Origin: an uncultured Sphingobacteriaceae bacterium
Lineage (GTDB): Bacteria; Bacteroidota; Bacteroidia; Sphingobacteriales; Sphingobacteriaceae
DNA: 64,000 nt
Assembly (NCBI GenBank): GCA_946887045.1
Contig: CAMPKC010000022.1
Location: 1 to 64,000 of the forward strand
Reading direction: 5' to 3'
Shown: piece after piece, positions 50,012 through 60,006 of the stretch
How the letters are laid out: each line of letters opens with the position of its first letter
Numbering within the stretch: the stretch's first letter is position 1
Notes under the pieces: generated by a model
What the model was told of the DNA's origin: nothing
Databases searched by the model: none
What the model saw: only the letters and a program-made list of their open reading frames with translations
Position numbers and translations under genes: made by a program

Positions 50012-50047
50012 AAAAAGCGCCAACCTTTTATTTGAGGTTGACGCTTT
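50012..50047 (-). terminator. Terminator of the alginate-lyase-like gene
   Basis: On the minus strand GCGTCAACCT pairs with AGGTTGGCGC (one G-U pair, 8-base loop) and is followed by TTTTT. It begins 49 bases past the stop codon at 50096. Confidence 0.8.
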
Positions 50048-50095
50048 GCTATTGATTAATTTAAAGATCCTGAAGGATTCTTTATTAATAATCCT

Positions 50096-53000
50096 TTATT
50101 GCACAATGATTTTTGATGTCATAGTTTCAGCACCATTTTTAATTCGTATGATATAAAGACCCTTACTTAAACCAATAACAGAAAGCACCTGAGGAGAGCT
50201 AGTTATCTGTTGCGAAATTACTTCAGCGCCATTTATATCAAATAGTTTAGCTGTAGCGCCGGCCTGTAATTTATCAATCTTCATTGATAGATTTTCTGAT
50301 ACAGGATTGGGATACACTGAGATTGCGATATCTGAAGTCTCATCCAGTTTCATGCTTACAGGTGCCATAGACAAGGAAGCAACAGGGGCACAAGAACCCA
50401 ATTTATCTCCATGTTCTAAATGTGTTTGTACTGCAGACTGAGCAACACAGATTGTTTGGCCGTTATGGCAGACCTGAACTTTATCATTCGAATTGCCGCA
50501 GCGTACATCCAATACATTAATTTGTATGGATGAGGAAGTTTGACATCCTTTTGCGTCGGTAATAACCACAGAATAAGCACCCTCCGTGTTTACGTTTATG
50601 GATTGTGTAAGCTCGCCTGTATTCCATAAGTATGAATATGGAGCGCTTCCTCCTACGGGTAAGGCGTTGACAGTAAGGGATGAAGGGCCATATCCCAGAT
50701 AAATGGTGTTTTTTTCATCCGTCTGCGAATTCATGGCATAAACATCAGGAATATTGGAGCTTAATTGCGGATTAACTGTAAGTGTAACTTCTGCATTGCT
50801 GATATTTCCGTGAATATCCGTTGCAGTCCAGTTAATGATTGAAACACCAGTATTGAATTCGCCACTTACATCAGCGCCGATGCCGTTTCTGGAGGTAGCT
50901 CCGTTAACCGAATAAACGATGGAAGCAATACCGCAATTATCAGATGCAACCAAAGCCGGAACGGTATAAGTGTTGCCAGCAAAACAAAACGACTGCGATG
51001 AAGGCGCAACCAACACTGGCTTCAAATTGTCGGCAACTGTTACTTCTGCGATAACAGAATTTGAATATCCTTTGGCATCCGTTCCGGTTAATAATACGTT
51101 CACTGGAGGACCTATGTCTGAACAGTTAAACGAAAGTTTATCGGCCGTAAGATTTAATACTCCATTGTAGCTCTCAGATCCATTGTCAATATCTGCCGGA
51201 GTGATTACAGCTGCACCAGTGGCATCTAGTTCAATAGTTATATTTTTTGCTTTTACCAAAGGAGGAACAAAAACGTTTAATGCCTGTGATACAGGGGAAG
51301 CGGCAAGAAATTTATAATCTCCGGATTGTGAGGCAGTAATAGTTGTTGACCCTCCTCCAATCAAATGAATTTTGCCGTTTAAAATGATTGCAACACTGCT
51401 ATCTGAACTTGAATAAGTTACAGGAAGTAGTGACGTAGCACCTGCCTGTGGCTCAAAGTCTTCATCTCCAACTTTTTTATCAGCTAAAGGGCTGAAAGAT
51501 ATCGTCTGGCTGTTTTTAACAACAATCAACGTGCGCTTTACCGCATCCGCAATAAAATATTCGGCATTGCCCCGCTGGGTGGCTGTTATTTCAGAAGTTC
51601 CGGCACCAACAATACGGATCTTACCATCAATAACCGTTGCTGTGTTTTCATTTGAGCTCGAATAAGTTACATTTAATCCGGAGCTCGATACTGCCGGACT
51701 AAAATCCTCTGCGCCCACTTTCATCGTGTCTAATGCCTGGAAAGAAATTGTTTGATAAGCAGGGGCAATCAGGGCTTGTAAATCGTTTACACTTTTAACG
51801 GTTTTCACCCAGTCAACCTGGTAGTTAGTTTCTCCGGATGTAATATCCGCAACTTTAAATTGAAAAAGAGACAGGGTTGTAGGCTTAGTTAGCAGAGTTC
51901 CGGCAGAGCCGAAGCCTGTCTTGGACATATCATAATAGTAAATATCGTCACCTACTTTGCCTGTCCATTTATTACTTCCGTTGCCGAACGAACCCAGAGA
52001 AGTATCGAAAGTTACATTGCCGGTTTTTGGCTTTTTTAACTTGATAGCTACAATGGGATAGTTTACAGGGTATAGAACTGCACCGGCATTTCTTTTAATA
52101 TCACCGCGACCGGAACCATTAGTTTGTTTTGCAAGCGTTACACGTAAGTTATCATTTTCGCTGGTTAAGCTTGCGCCGGTGGTATTAACGCTCCAGTTGT
52201 CGGTGCTATTTGAAAAATTATCACTAACGAGGCCAGCTGTTGGATTTAATGCTACTAAGTCATCTATATTTTTGACTGTTTTAACCCAGTCGATCTGATA
52301 ACTTGTTTCTCCGGAAGATACATCGGCAATTTTAAACTGAAAAGTAGTGAGCATAGTCGATCCGGTTGTAGATAAAAACTTATCAAGGCCAAAGTTTTTT
52401 GTTAGGTCGTAATAATAAATATCGTCACCTACTTTTCCGGTCCATTTGTTTGCCCCATTTCCGTAAGCACCCAAGTTAGTATCAAAGGTTACGTTGGCAA
52501 CCAGTGGCTTTTTCATTTTGATAGCAAGAATGGGGTAATTGTTTGTGTTAAGTTCAACACTTCCATTCTTTTTAACGTCTCCTCGGCCTTTTCCCGTTGA
52601 TTGGGTAACCAAGGAGACATTTAATTCTCCATTAACAGCTGAAACGCTGGAGCCACTTGTAGCAGCAATCCAGCTATCTGGGCTGCTGGTAAAATTATCA
52701 TCCAGTACTCCGGAGAACTGGTAATCCGGTTCAGGGTTCAGATAAAAGAACAGGGAACCATAACCTGGGTTGTCGGCGCCAAAAGGTGCGCCCTCAGGTC
52801 CCATTTTTCCTAAGACTTCATAAGTGCTGGGCATCGCCAAGCCTTTTCTGAACACATAGTGGTTGTAAGCAATTTCGAATACCGCCCGAAAACCGCCCCG
52901 GCCTACCGCGGAAATAGCTTCCGGAGTGTAGTCCTGATAGTTCTTCTCGCAAAAATCATAACTGGTTTCGTATGGTACAGTATACCCGAGGTTATATTTA

Positions 53001-54472
53001 GAAGTATATTCATATCCGCGCATAATTGCGTTATTTGAAGCGGAATATAGATCTACACCTTGTTTCAGCGCCATTTCGGCAAGTTCTGCAAGTGAACCAA
53101 GAGCCAGCATAGTATGGGGCTGATCTCGGTTACTTTCCTGAAGCTGTCCGGCCTCAGTTAACACATAATTATCTATGCTCCCGTTGCCTTCGCCATAATA
53201 ATAATAGTTTATGGTTTTGTTAAACATTGGCTTATCATCGGTAAAAATCGCGATAGACATCAAAGCCTTCATGCATATAATATCCCAGTTACCATGTGCA
53301 CAGGGCCTGAAGTTGCCTATCACAGGGTAAAAAACGGATTTTAGCATGTTTTGGCATTGAAGAATATTAGATGCCTCCCATGCAGGATATGTTGAGCGCA
53401 TAATCTCAGCTGCGTTCGCTAGCATAAAACCGTAAAGGCCATTTAATTCAGCATCGGCACCAACTATTGCGGTTGTAGTAGAAGCATACGCATCAATAAT
53501 TTCGATTGCTTTTTTTGCATGTAAATCATTGTTTGTGATGTTCCACATCAACGCATTGTAGTAGGCTGCAAGAAAATCCCTTTCAACACCATCCTTTACA
53601 GATCCCCCAGCAACACCATCAACGGTAATGGCCTGATCACGAGTTAGCAGCCGGAAAGGCCCTGCTTTTGAATACGAAGAGGATGATTTGTTAGAGGCTA
53701 CCAGCAGCTCGTAACTTTTATATGCCCTGCCGTATTTATTAGCAACCTGATTTTTTATTCTTAAAAGATCGGCGGTGTTATGAAGCAAGCCTGGATGACT
53801 AAACTCGCCAGTAAACTCAAACTGCGGCGGAGTTGCGCCGGTAGGATCTGCAAAATTACGCAGAGCATCCACAGATGAAAAGGTTCTCACCCAGTCTACT
53901 TCATAAGAAATATCGTTAGCAGCAAGTTCTTCCTGGGTTAAAACTACATCAGCGAGTTTAAACTGAAATGTTGAAAGCGTGGTTGCCTGTGTTTTAGACA
54001 AGGTCGTTGTGCCCAGTTTTCCTGTTGACAGATCCCAATAATAAATATTTCCAGTCGGCGTCACAACTTTAGTAGCGTTATTATTAGTATTGTTGAAAGC
54101 GCCAAGGTTAGTGTCGAAAAAGAAATTGGCGCGGGGTGGTTTATCAAATTTAATCGCCACAATGGGGAAGGTGCCGGCATGGAAAGTTACTCCACCGTTT
54201 TTCCTGAGATCTCCCCGGTATTTGCCACCAGTTTGAAGGGCCATTTTGATAGTATACCTGCCATTTACAAAACTGGCAGTTGAACCGCTGGTTGCAGGCA
54301 CCCAGCTAAATGTGTTTCCCGTTGAAAAATCATCGGCAAGCTGACCGTCCTGAGCGTAGGCATTATCAATAGTTAATACACTGATAATACAGCAACAGAA
54401 ATAAATAAAACGCCGTAGGGGATTAATACTTTTTAATGCAGGCGGCTTAATGAGGGTAAAATTTCTATTCAA
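50096..54472 (-). CDS. Secreted alginate-lyase-like protein with three repeated carbohydrate-type modules and T9SS sorting domain
   Basis: The 1458-residue protein has a signal peptide (to about residue 40), a DUF4979-like module (about 41-205; DDFSTGNTFSWV, RANFFFDTNLGAF), an alginate-lyase-like helical barrel (about 215-580; ADLLRIKNQVANKYGRAYKSYELL, ESNRDQPHTMLALGSLAELAEMALKQGVDLY), then two further copies of the first module (about 590-745 and 748-905, each with KWTGKVGDDIYYYDL/M). Two Ig-like repeats (AYQTISFQALDTMKV, SQTISFSPLADKKV), HYR-like and SprB-like stretches and a type A T9SS domain (ISVYPNPVSENLSM to the C-terminus) follow. It likely cleaves acidic polysaccharides outside the cell. 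It is a single-gene unit with a terminator behind it. Confidence 0.9.
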   Translation of the reverse strand: MNRNFTLIKPPALKSINPLRRFIYFCCCIISVLTIDNAYAQDGQLADDFSTGNTFSWVPATSGSTASFVNGRYTIKMALQTGGKYRGDLRKNGGVTFHAGTFPIVAIKFDKPPRANFFFDTNLGAFNNTNNNATKVVTPTGNIYYWDLSTGKLGTTTLSKTQATTLSTFQFKLADVVLTQEELAANDISYEVDWVRTFSSVDALRNFADPTGATPPQFEFTGEFSHPGLLHNTADLLRIKNQVANKYGRAYKSYELLVASNKSSSSYSKAGPFRLLTRDQAITVDGVAGGSVKDGVERDFLAAYYNALMWNITNNDLHAKKAIEIIDAYASTTTAIVGADAELNGLYGFMLANAAEIMRSTYPAWEASNILQCQNMLKSVFYPVIGNFRPCAHGNWDIICMKALMSIAIFTDDKPMFNKTINYYYYGEGNGSIDNYVLTEAGQLQESNRDQPHTMLALGSLAELAEMALKQGVDLYSASNNAIMRGYEYTSKYNLGYTVPYETSYDFCEKNYQDYTPEAISAVGRGGFRAVFEIAYNHYVFRKGLAMPSTYEVLGKMGPEGAPFGADNPGYGSLFFYLNPEPDYQFSGVLDDNFTSSPDSWIAATSGSSVSAVNGELNVSLVTQSTGKGRGDVKKNGSVELNTNNYPILAIKMKKPLVANVTFDTNLGAYGNGANKWTGKVGDDIYYYDLTKNFGLDKFLSTTGSTMLTTFQFKIADVSSGETSYQIDWVKTVKNIDDLVALNPTAGLVSDNFSNSTDNWSVNTTGASLTSENDNLRVTLAKQTNGSGRGDIKRNAGAVLYPVNYPIVAIKLKKPKTGNVTFDTSLGSFGNGSNKWTGKVGDDIYYYDMSKTGFGSAGTLLTKPTTLSLFQFKVADITSGETNYQVDWVKTVKSVNDLQALIAPAYQTISFQALDTMKVGAEDFSPAVSSSGLNVTYSSSNENTATVIDGKIRIVGAGTSEITATQRGNAEYFIADAVKRTLIVVKNSQTISFSPLADKKVGDEDFEPQAGATSLLPVTYSSSDSSVAIILNGKIHLIGGGSTTITASQSGDYKFLAASPVSQALNVFVPPLVKAKNITIELDATGAAVITPADIDNGSESYNGVLNLTADKLSFNCSDIGPPVNVLLTGTDAKGYSNSVIAEVTVADNLKPVLVAPSSQSFCFAGNTYTVPALVASDNCGIASIVYSVNGATSRNGIGADVSGEFNTGVSIINWTATDIHGNISNAEVTLTVNPQLSSNIPDVYAMNSQTDEKNTIYLGYGPSSLTVNALPVGGSAPYSYLWNTGELTQSINVNTEGAYSVVITDAKGCQTSSSIQINVLDVRCGNSNDKVQVCHNGQTICVAQSAVQTHLEHGDKLGSCAPVASLSMAPVSMKLDETSDIAISVYPNPVSENLSMKIDKLQAGATAKLFDINGAEVISQQITSSPQVLSVIGLSKGLYIIRIKNGAETMTSKIIVQ

Positions 54473-55175
54473 GATCGTTGGGATTAAATGGTTAATAATT
54501 ATAGTTTATTTGATATTTGTTGTTTTACTACATTTCATCTTCGGGGCTAACACATCTCAGATGATGTTTCATCTGACGAAAGGAGCTGATGTAAACATTT
54601 ACGTCGCCAGTGCATCTGTTGCCGCTTTAAATTTCAACCTGATACTGACAGGTCGTTGTACTCTAAAAAGCTTTCCCGTCCATTAAATCGTCTCCCACAT
54701 CCCATTAGAATAATCAAATTTACTTCTACTAAACCGATTTAGGAATAGTTTATTCATTTTTGTGATATTTTATTAACAATGAATATATAAACCATGATTT
54801 TGTTAGAAAAGAGGAATGTTTACCGTTAATTTGTCATTGCGAAGAATGTTTTTTTGAAAATGTGTCATTGCTAAATTGATTTAGTTCAAGAGGATTCATA
54901 TAAATATTCGTCCTGTTTTGTTTAAGATTATAAATCCATTCGATTGAGAATCATGGTGGACGGGGCGAATTATCTGGGAGTTCTAACTGAGATAAGGTGT
55001 ATTATTGCAGTATTCTTTAAGTCTGAATTTGAATTGATTGAATTTCCATAATTTGGGCTGAGATTCTGACTTATTCAAGATCCGTGCAAACGCGCCTAAG
55101 ACCAGCAATTAAACGTGATTCCCGAAGAAGGGTAGGGACAGTACAAATTTAACATAATTGTAAAAGCATTTTAAA
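54473..55175. other. Intergenic region between divergent secreted lyase and DUF1348 genes
   Basis: No gene is called. It should contain the lyase promoter but none is obvious. A palindrome, TCAGATGA-TGTT-TCATCTGA, is at 54557-54576, 85-104 bases upstream of the lyase start. A GTCATTGC-containing sequence at 54834-54884 is reminiscent of dispersed Bacteroidota repeats but only faintly. Confidence 0.45.
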
Positions 55176-55589
55176 ATGGAGCAAAAAAAGCCACTTCCAC
55201 CATTTAATTTCGAAACCGCGACTCAGAAAGTACAGATGGCTGAGGATGCCTGGAATACAAAAAGTCCTGAGAAGGTATCACTTGCCTATACTATCGACAC
55301 CGAGTGGCGAAATAGAAATCTTTTTATTAACGGACGGGAAGAGGTGAAAAGTTTTTTAACAGCCAAATGGGAAAAGGAATTAGACTATAGATTGAAAAAA
55401 GAATTGTGGGCTTTTACCGACAATAAAATAGCCGTTAGGTTTGAGTATGAATGGCACGATGAAAATGGTCAATGGTATCGTGCTTACGGAAACGAAAATT
55501 GGGAATTTGATGAGAACGGTTTGATGAAAAAACGTTTTGCAAGTATAAACGATTTAGCAATTGATGAATCAGAACGGAGAATAATATAA
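55176..55589 (+). CDS. DUF1348 / NTF2-like protein
   Basis: A 137-residue NTF2-like (cone-shaped alpha+beta) protein of the DUF1348 family: [122 protein letters not shown]. The cavity motif [13 protein letters not shown] is typical. It may bind a small ligand or catalyse a small reaction; none is known. Cytoplasmic, no partner adjacent. The ATG at 55176 is the natural start. Confidence 0.9.
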   Translation: MEQKKPLPPFNFETATQKVQMAEDAWNTKSPEKVSLAYTIDTEWRNRNLFINGREEVKSFLTAKWEKELDYRLKKELWAFTDNKIAVRFEYEWHDENGQWYRAYGNENWEFDENGLMKKRFASINDLAIDESERRII

Positions 55590-55608
55590 TCTGTTTTCTT
55601 AAATTATT

Positions 55609-58422
55609 TCACAGTTTTCGGGAAACAGATAAAGCGATCTCTTTTAAAATTGACAGAAACTTTTCCAGTTGTATAGGTTTTGAAATAAATTCATTCATAC
55701 CTGCTTGGAGACACGCTTCTCGGTCTTCAGGAAAGGCATTTGCTGTCATAGCTACAATTTTCGGCTGATAAATGTTATGAATGCGTATGTGTTTGGTAGC
55801 TTCAATGCCGTCCATTTCAGGCATTAGTACATCCATTAGAATTAGGTCGTAATGGCATTTTTCTAGCATCTCTATTGCTTCCCGTCCGTTGTTGGCAATT
55901 TCGGCATGAAACCCAAGTCTGTTTAAAATTTTAGTGACAAGTTTCTGATTGACGGGATTATCTTCTGCTAACAGGATGGTTAAAGGATATTGTATCGCAA
56001 AATCATTGGTTAAAAGTGATGCTTGCGGTTTTTCTTGTTTTTGGACCGGGCTGTCTTGAAGGGACGATTGAATTACGCCCAAAAGATGACAGGGCTTTAC
56101 TGGTTTTGATAAAATAGATTTAAATAAATCGGGAAAATCGGAAGCCGTTTCATTTCCTACTGAACTTAAAAGAATAACCGGTGCGAAATGATTTTTTGCT
56201 CTGAGCATCTTAGCGAAATCAACACCATCTATTACAGGCATCCGCATATCTGTTATAATCAAATCAAAAGTTGCGCCACCGAAAATCTTATCTAGCCCTT
56301 CCTGTGCCGTAGAGACTGTGGTAGGTGCCATTTCCCAATATTCAAGGTGCTTTTTAAGAATTTTGAGATTGGTGTCATTGTCATCTACTACCAGAACTCT
56401 TTGATTTTTCACACTGGTTGGTGGATGGTATTTAAACTCGGCTACCGAAATCTTTGCTGTTATTGAAAAACTGAAAGTTGATCCTTTTCCTTTTTGACTT
56501 TCAACATCTATAGTACCTCCCATTAAATGAACCAGTCGATCACTAATTGCAAGGCCCAATCCCGAGCCGCCGTATTTTCTGGTGGTAGATGAATCTACTT
56601 GAGAGAAAGATTTAAAAAGCCGTGATAATCTGTCTTCCGGAATTCCTATACCGGTATCTATTATCCTGAATAATAATTTAATATCGTCACCAGCGTTTTC
56701 CAGCATTTCAATACTTAAAAACACTTCTCCTTTTTCGGTGAATTTGAGCGCGTTATTTAACAAATTTATCAGTACTTGCCGTAAACGGAGACTATCACCT
56801 GTAATGACATTGGGGGCTTGAAAATCAATATTGTACATTAGGTCTATCCCTTTTTTACTTGCTTTAGGGGCCATTAAGTCCATTACGTCTTCTATGCACT
56901 TTCTAAGGTTAAAATCATGCTGCTCAATTTCCATTTGTCCGGATTCTATTTTAGAAAAGTCCAGAATGTCGTTGATAACACTTAAAAGAGCTTCCCCACT
57001 GGAATTTATAATGTTGGTATATTCCTGCTGCTCATCTGTGAGGGGTGTTTCTGTTAAAAGCGAAGCCATTCCCAGAATACCATTCATAGGGGTCCGAATT
57101 TCATGGCTCATTGTTGCCAGAAAAATACTTTTAGCTTCACTTGCTTTTTCAGCTTCCTTCCGGGCATCCTGCTCTTGTATCTTCTGTCGATTTAATTTTT
57201 CATTCATCAGCAATAAATCAGCTGACTGCGACAGTAATTCTTGTGTTTGACGCTGAAGCTCCTGATTTAATAAAATTAAATCATCAGACTGATACTGGAT
57301 AGTTTTCAGCGCTTGTTTTTCAATAGTAATATCCTTACCAATCCAATAAATCGCAACTACCTCTTCATCAATTATTACAGGAATTTGAGTTGTTGAAAGA
57401 ATTATTTCTCTCTGGTCCGGAAGTATAATACCCTGTTCAAAACTATTTGGAATGCCATTTAATGCTTGTTGGAATCCATGTTTATAAGCTGATACATTTT
57501 CTTTGGGAAGGATAGAGGAAATATGTCGATTAATAATGGATTGTTTTGTCTCACCGAATAATTGTAAAACTGCTTCATTAACATCTAAAATATAACCTGC
57601 AGTACTTTGAAATAAAACAGGTTCAGGATTGTTTTCAAATAAGGCTTTAAAGTTTTCGGAGCTCTTTTTCAATAAAAGGTCTTTTTCAACTCGTTCGGTT
57701 ATGTCTCTTGACGTGAAGACAATAGCCTTAATGCTGGGGTTTTTTAAGTGATTAATGGCAGAGGTTTCCATCCATCGCCATTCCTGCGAAGCCGTTTTAT
57801 AACGGAATTTACCAGTATTGGATACTTCATCATGAGCCAGAACATATTTCCATAATTCCTGCATTTGTTGAAGATCATCCGGATGCAGAAACTGAAAGAT
57901 GCTTCTGCCAAGAACTTCATCAGTTTTATAGCCCAGAATTTTTGAGCAGTTATGACTAAGAAAGGTGAAATTTGTATCAAAATTTACCAAAGCATAAATC
58001 TCTTCACCTTGCTCCACTATGGTTTGATATAGTTCTTCTTTTTGCTTAATTTCTTGTTTTGCGTTGTTGAGCTCGGAAATATCTCTGGTTATCCAAAACC
58101 CGGTACCATCCTCTTCACTCCAGTTGCCCGATCCGCTTACATAAGCAAGCGTGCCGTCCTTTTTCAATATTTGGTATTCTACATTATGCGCAGGGACCCC
58201 CCGCTTTACCTCATTGAAGCCCATTCGGGCATATTCAACGTCTTGTTTTGGTAGATATTCAAAAAAAGTAGTGCCCAATAGTTCTTCGCGCGTATAGCCC
58301 AATATCTTAGTACATGCTCCGCTCACCTCGATATAAGTCCCGTCCCCGTCTACAACAGAAATCAAATCAAGAGAATATTTTAATAACTGTTCCAGAACTA
58401 CATTGCTTTTACCCTGTATCAT
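55609..58422 (-). CDS. PAS hybrid histidine kinase with two receivers
   Basis: From the ATG at 58422 (MIQGKSNVV) the 937-residue protein has three PAS domains (about 6-125, 130-250, 255-375), a coiled-coil ([26 protein letters not shown]), HisKA ([23 protein letters not shown]), HATPase ([28 protein letters not shown]) and two receivers ([26 protein letters not shown]). It has no membrane segment and so is a cytoplasmic, PAS-driven sensor; the ligand or redox cofactor is not known. The catalytic and receiver region is closely similar to that of the hybrid sensor at 31937-36214. The TTG at 58449 was not chosen. It is divergent from the Hsp70-like gene. Confidence 0.93.
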   Translation of the reverse strand: MIQGKSNVVLEQLLKYSLDLISVVDGDGTYIEVSGACTKILGYTREELLGTTFFEYLPKQDVEYARMGFNEVKRGVPAHNVEYQILKKDGTLAYVSGSGNWSEEDGTGFWITRDISELNNAKQEIKQKEELYQTIVEQGEEIYALVNFDTNFTFLSHNCSKILGYKTDEVLGRSIFQFLHPDDLQQMQELWKYVLAHDEVSNTGKFRYKTASQEWRWMETSAINHLKNPSIKAIVFTSRDITERVEKDLLLKKSSENFKALFENNPEPVLFQSTAGYILDVNEAVLQLFGETKQSIINRHISSILPKENVSAYKHGFQQALNGIPNSFEQGIILPDQREIILSTTQIPVIIDEEVVAIYWIGKDITIEKQALKTIQYQSDDLILLNQELQRQTQELLSQSADLLLMNEKLNRQKIQEQDARKEAEKASEAKSIFLATMSHEIRTPMNGILGMASLLTETPLTDEQQEYTNIINSSGEALLSVINDILDFSKIESGQMEIEQHDFNLRKCIEDVMDLMAPKASKKGIDLMYNIDFQAPNVITGDSLRLRQVLINLLNNALKFTEKGEVFLSIEMLENAGDDIKLLFRIIDTGIGIPEDRLSRLFKSFSQVDSSTTRKYGGSGLGLAISDRLVHLMGGTIDVESQKGKGSTFSFSITAKISVAEFKYHPPTSVKNQRVLVVDDNDTNLKILKKHLEYWEMAPTTVSTAQEGLDKIFGGATFDLIITDMRMPVIDGVDFAKMLRAKNHFAPVILLSSVGNETASDFPDLFKSILSKPVKPCHLLGVIQSSLQDSPVQKQEKPQASLLTNDFAIQYPLTILLAEDNPVNQKLVTKILNRLGFHAEIANNGREAIEMLEKCHYDLILMDVLMPEMDGIEATKHIRIHNIYQPKIVAMTANAFPEDREACLQAGMNEFISKPIQLEKFLSILKEIALSVSRKL

Positions 58423-58578
58423 AGGGCCTTGTACGGCAAATAGCGACAAATGTTAAGCATAACGGAAATATTACAATTTGAGTTGAGAATCTATCACCAA
58501 TCATTTTTTCCTGAGTTTCCGGAATGTAGATTTCAAGGTTTTTCTTGGTGAGTTTCAAAATTTATACAGCAAAGCGGT

Positions 58579-58607
58579 TTTGTGATCTTAATTTAAAATT
58601 ATCTTTG
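58579..58607 (+). promoter_or_regulatory. Consensus Bacteroidota promoter of the Hsp70-like gene
   Basis: TTTG (58579-58582), 17 bases, then TATCTTTG (58600-58607): both elements match the consensus exactly and the spacing is ideal. Transcription would start near 58613, leaving a leader of about 127 bases to the ATG at 58740. Confidence 0.7.
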
Positions 58608-58739
58608 CCGGTCAACAACAGGGAAAAGATTCTGCGGATAATGGAATCTGAAATTATCCATCATAATCGTAATGATGTTAAGCTTTAATTCAGAAATCTT
58701 AAATAATCAGGAGAATCCGATTAACATTCTTTCTTTACT

Positions 58740-60002
58740 ATGAAACAGTTTCTTTACGGCCTGGATTTCGGTACCACCAACTCCGTATTATCAATTTATG
58801 ATGAAAATAAAAAGGAGATTGTTGAAACCATAAGGGTGCCATCTCTGATTTATTTTCCCGAGAGCTCTGCGGGCAACCCGCATAATTACGTGATAGGAGA
58901 GCATGCCATTACAGCGTATCTTGAGGACGGAATGAAGGGAAGATTTATCAAATCTGTTAAACAAATATTGTCAAGGTCAAGCTTTGTTGAAACCCAGATA
59001 CATAACCGTAGATATAATGCGTCAGACCTGGTGACTCTCATTCTTAAAGATCTTAAAACAAAAGCGGATAAAATTACAGGCTGCGATTGCGGGAAAGCGA
59101 TTGTTGGCCGTCCGGTGTTTTTTGACGACGACAGCAGTGCAAAAGATACACTGGCACAATCGCGACTAAGTACCGCCGTCGAAAAGGCAGGATTCAATAA
59201 TGTCCGATTCCAATTCGAACCCATAGGCGCAGCCTTTGCCTACGAAAAAACTATCTTAAAAAGGGAAAAGGTATTGGTGGCAGACCTTGGCGGGGGAACT
59301 ACTGATTTTACCTATCTGGAACTTGATCCGGACCGGGCGAACACAGCCGACCGCAAAAAGGATATGATAGCCAGCGGAGGTATTTATATTGGTGGCGATA
59401 GTTTTGATTCAGCTTTTATGTGGGATAAAGGTACTCCGTACTTTGGCAAAGACACTTTGTATGAGGCAAGTCCGGGAAAACTGCTGAAAGTACCCGTATC
59501 ACTTTTTGATAATATTTGTTCCTGGGACAAGATGAACTTCTTTAACAGTCTGAGAATTAAAAAGAGTATGGAGGATTATTATCATTACTCGAACGAGGAC
59601 CGAAGATTTAAGAATCTCCTTACTCTTGTAGATAACAACCTCGGTTATTCTGTTTTTCAGGCTATCGAAAATACAAAGATTGGTCTTTCATCTTTGGATA
59701 TTTTCCCGTTTCACTATTCAAATATGGGAATTGAGATTGACGAGGAAGTTTCGATTGAAAACTATGACGCAATTATTCACAAGGATATTCAGAGGATTTC
59801 TAATTATCTGGACAGATTTCTGCTAAGCCATAAAATCGCAACCCAAGATATTGATAGTTTATTTCTTACTGGCGGTACTTCGATGGTTAGAGCGGTAAAG
59901 ACTCTGTTTCAAAATAAATTTCCTAATAGTAAAATAAATTCGGGAGATAATTTTAGCAGTGTGGCTAACGGACTTGCTTATAGCGGTTATTTATTTGGCT
60001 GA
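58740..60002 (+). CDS. Hsp70-family protein lacking the substrate-binding domain
   Basis: The 420-residue protein is a YegD-like Hsp70 ATPase domain: GLDFGTTNSVLSIYDEN at the N-terminus, AIVGRPVFFDDDSSAKDTLAQSRLSTAVEKAGF, phosphate-binding VLVADLGGGTTDFTYLEL, ASGGIYIGGDSFDSAF, the LFLTGGTSMVRAVKTLF motif, and YSGYLFG at the end. It ends after the nucleotide-binding core, so a peptide-binding domain is missing and it may act as an ATPase switch rather than a classical chaperone. It has its own strong promoter, between two sensor kinases transcribed from the other strand, whose downstream neighbour converges on it with a 4-base gap. Confidence 0.92.
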   Translation: MKQFLYGLDFGTTNSVLSIYDENKKEIVETIRVPSLIYFPESSAGNPHNYVIGEHAITAYLEDGMKGRFIKSVKQILSRSSFVETQIHNRRYNASDLVTLILKDLKTKADKITGCDCGKAIVGRPVFFDDDSSAKDTLAQSRLSTAVEKAGFNNVRFQFEPIGAAFAYEKTILKREKVLVADLGGGTTDFTYLELDPDRANTADRKKDMIASGGIYIGGDSFDSAFMWDKGTPYFGKDTLYEASPGKLLKVPVSLFDNICSWDKMNFFNSLRIKKSMEDYYHYSNEDRRFKNLLTLVDNNLGYSVFQAIENTKIGLSSLDIFPFHYSNMGIEIDEEVSIENYDAIIHKDIQRISNYLDRFLLSHKIATQDIDSLFLTGGTSMVRAVKTLFQNKFPNSKINSGDNFSSVANGLAYSGYLFG

Positions 60003-60006
60003 CGTG

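Noticed and set aside
54450..54686. Plus-strand frame of 78 residues with a hydrophobic stretch at the lyase 5' end.
   Set aside because: It overlaps the lyase start in antisense and reads like AT-rich intergenic sequence; no support for a gene.
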